This document shows positions 26,180 through 27,660 of a stretch of 27,660 nt of DNA, piece after piece. Source of the stretch: an uncultured Gammaproteobacteria bacterium (GTDB lineage Bacteria; Pseudomonadota; Gammaproteobacteria; Pseudomonadales; Azotimanducaceae_A); contig CAJWGQ010000014.1 in the NCBI GenBank assembly GCA_913041025.1, forward strand, positions 1 to 27,660. The letters run 5' to 3'. The first letter of the stretch is position 1. Each line of letters opens with the position of its first letter. Under the pieces are notes generated by a model. That model was given only the letters and a program-made list of their open reading frames with translations, made no database searches and had not been told where the DNA came from. Both the position numbers and the translations under genes were made by a program.

Positions 26180-26968
26180 ATGGTCTCAAAAGTAGAAAGC
26201 ACCGAGGAAATTGAAAAAATGAGGATAGCGGGACGTCTCGCTGCGTCAGTGCTGGAAATGATCGAAGAATATATAACTCCAGGAGTATCTACTGAAGAAC
26301 TGAACAAAATCTGCCACGACTATATCGTGGATGACATCGACTGTATTCCTGCACCACTCAATTACGGCGGAGGACCAAATCAGATTCCTTTTCCAAAATC
26401 TATATGCACATCAGTCAACCAAGTGGTCTGTCACGGAATCCCAAGCGAATCAAAAATTCTGAAAGCGGGGGACACCCTAAATATTGATATAACCGTTATA
26501 AAAGATGGTTTTTTCGGAGATACCAGCAAGATGTTCTTTGTAGGAGAACCAAGCATTCTGGCGAGGAGACTCATAAAAATCACTCAAGAATGCCTGTATA
26601 AAGGAATCGACCAAGTAAAAGACGGCGCGACTCTCGGCGATATAGGAGAGGCCATCCAAAAACACGCTGAAAATCACCGATTTTCAGTGGTAAGAGAGTT
26701 TTGTGGGCATGGGATCGGCAAAATTTTTCATGATACCCCGCAAGTCTTGCACTATGGGCAGTCCGGAACGGGGATGAGAATAGAAGAAGGTATGACCTTC
26801 ACCATAGAACCGATGATCAACGCAGGCAAAAGGAACATAAAAATATTAAAAGACAACTGGACCGTTGTTACAAAAGACCACAAACTTTCAGCACAATGGG
26901 AACACACTTTAATGGCGACTCGAGACGGTTGCGAAATATTCACTCTTCGAAATGACGAGGCCATTTAG
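26180..26968 (+). CDS. map: Methionine aminopeptidase, type I
   Basis: Removes the initiator methionine from nascent proteins. The 262 residues match E. coli (264). The five metal ligands of the family are visible in order: Asp in LNIDITV, Asp in GDTSKMF, His in CGHGIG, Glu in TIEPM and Glu in QWEHT. The substrate-side block CTSVNQVVCHGIPS precedes them. The start ATG at 26180 has only a weak AAGAAG upstream. It is divergent from rpsB and three bases upstream of the glnD frame, the same arrangement as in Pseudomonas and Escherichia. Confidence 0.98.
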   Translation: MVSKVESTEEIEKMRIAGRLAASVLEMIEEYITPGVSTEELNKICHDYIVDDIDCIPAPLNYGGGPNQIPFPKSICTSVNQVVCHGIPSESKILKAGDTLNIDITVIKDGFFGDTSKMFFVGEPSILARRLIKITQECLYKGIDQVKDGATLGDIGEAIQKHAENHRFSVVREFCGHGIGKIFHDTPQVLHYGQSGTGMRIEEGMTFTIEPMINAGKRNIKILKDNWTVVTKDHKLSAQWEHTLMATRDGCEIFTLRNDEAI

Positions 26969-26971
26969 GAT

Positions 26972-27660
26972 TTGAAAAATCACCCTGTGAGTCATCCAAA
27001 TAGCAGCGCCGCAAAAGAGTCAATCTCAGAACTTCGCAACACCATAGAAGCGAAGTATTGGGCTAACGAGCCTATTAGAGAATTGCTGCAGGAGTACAGC
27101 CAGGGCATCGACAAAGTCTTAACTGAAATTTGGAACAAGCATTTCCAAACAAATAGCAACTCAGCCCTTTATGCAGTTGGAGGGTATGGAAGAGGAGAGT
27201 TACATCCCTATTCGGATATCGATTTATTACTTGTTTCCGAAAATTTGGACCAGGAAAAATCTTTGGTTGAGCAATTTTTTCAGGAAGTATTCGATCTCAA
27301 TCTCGAAGTAGGACATAGCGCACGCGACATAGCTTCCTGCACAGAGGAAGCCTCAAAAGACATCACGGTAGCAACCGCGATAAACGAAAAACGCTTAATC
27401 GTGGGAAACCAGAATCTATCAAGCAAGATAGAAGACAGTTCGATGAAGAGCAAGGTTTGGCCTAGCACACTATTTTTCTTGGCAAAACTAGAAGAACAAA
27501 AATCCAGACATAAACAATTCGAAGACAGCGAATATAATCTTGAGCCAAATGTAAAATCTTCTCCCGGCGCTTTGCGCGACATCCATACAATTCTTTGGAT
27601 TTGCGAAAAGCAATACGAAACCTCAGATATTGAAGAATTAGTACGAATCGGGGTTTTAAC
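26972..27660 (+). CDS. glnD: [Protein-PII] uridylyltransferase / uridylyl-removing enzyme, 5' part (3' end outside the window)
   Basis: Bifunctional nitrogen sensor that adds UMP to PII proteins under nitrogen limitation and removes it under excess. About 229 codons are present, open to the end of the window. The nucleotidyltransferase motif GGYGRGELHPYSDIDLLL is clear, with the Asp pair for metal binding, followed by LEVGHSARD, DITVATAINEKRLIVG and the family block YNLEPNVKSSPGALRDIHT. The start is either a TTG at 26972, three bases after the map stop, or a GTG at 26987; neither has a clear ribosome binding site and the N-terminus of the family is variable. The HD and ACT domains lie beyond the window. 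The gene shows that PII-type nitrogen control is kept in an otherwise trimmed genome. Confidence 0.95.
   Translation, partial: MKNHPVSHPNSSAAKESISELRNTIEAKYWANEPIRELLQEYSQGIDKVLTEIWNKHFQTNSNSALYAVGGYGRGELHPYSDIDLLLVSENLDQEKSLVEQFFQEVFDLNLEVGHSARDIASCTEEASKDITVATAINEKRLIVGNQNLSSKIEDSSMKSKVWPSTLFFLAKLEEQKSRHKQFEDSEYNLEPNVKSSPGALRDIHTILWICEKQYETSDIEELVRIGVL

Overview
The window is a compact housekeeping region of a gammaproteobacterium with low-to-moderate GC. Every gene belongs to a recognisable family. As I recall it, the gene order is that of Pseudomonas aeruginosa between mutS and glnD: mutS, fdxA, nlpD, pcm, truD, ftsB, eno, kdsA, pyrG, tilS, dnaE, rnhB, lpxB, lpxA, fabZ, lpxD, skp, bamA, rseP, cdsA, frr, pyrH, tsf, rpsB, map, glnD. 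I see no tRNA, rRNA, CRISPR array, insertion sequence or phage gene. The largest gene-free stretch is 171 bases (rpsB/map), so no gap of 300 bases needs explaining. This density and the many absent genes suggest a streamlined, possibly marine or uncultured lineage; that is inference.

Layout: the 3' end of mutS and fdxA lie on the plus strand (1-1274). They converge, with a 13-base gap, on 23 consecutive minus-strand genes running from rpsB (26008) down to nlpD (1288). Read in the direction of transcription, this run holds rpsB-tsf-pyrH-frr (ribosome, UMP kinase, recycling), cdsA-rseP-bamA-skp (phospholipid precursor, envelope stress protease, outer-membrane protein assembly), lpxD-fabZ-lpxA-lpxB (lipid A and fatty acid), rnhB-dnaE-tilS (replication, tRNA), a 103-base gap, then pyrG-kdsA-eno-ftsB-truD-pcm-DUF368-nlpD (CTP, KDO, glycolysis, division, protein repair, a probable polyprenyl-phosphate transporter, amidase activator). 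map and the 5' end of glnD diverge from rpsB on the plus strand (26180-27660).

The main signal is what is missing. dxr and uppS are absent around cdsA, and ispD and ispF are absent between ftsB and truD. Three MEP isoprenoid genes are thus gone from their usual places, and so is the undecaprenyl synthase. rpoS, surE and accA are also absent from their usual slots. DUF368, a family now linked to undecaprenyl-phosphate transport, sits between pcm and nlpD.

Several conserved proteins carry unusual residues. LpxA and LpxD both lack the second active-cleft histidine. RNase HII has GIG in place of GRG. CTP synthase has a changed glutaminase nucleophile motif. KdsA is of the metal-dependent cysteine type. 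DnaE lacks the glutamine of its clamp-binding motif. Ribosomal protein S2 has a long acidic tail. TTG start codons are unusually common. I found no clearly novel multi-gene system; the interest lies in gene losses and atypical residues inside an otherwise conserved cluster.
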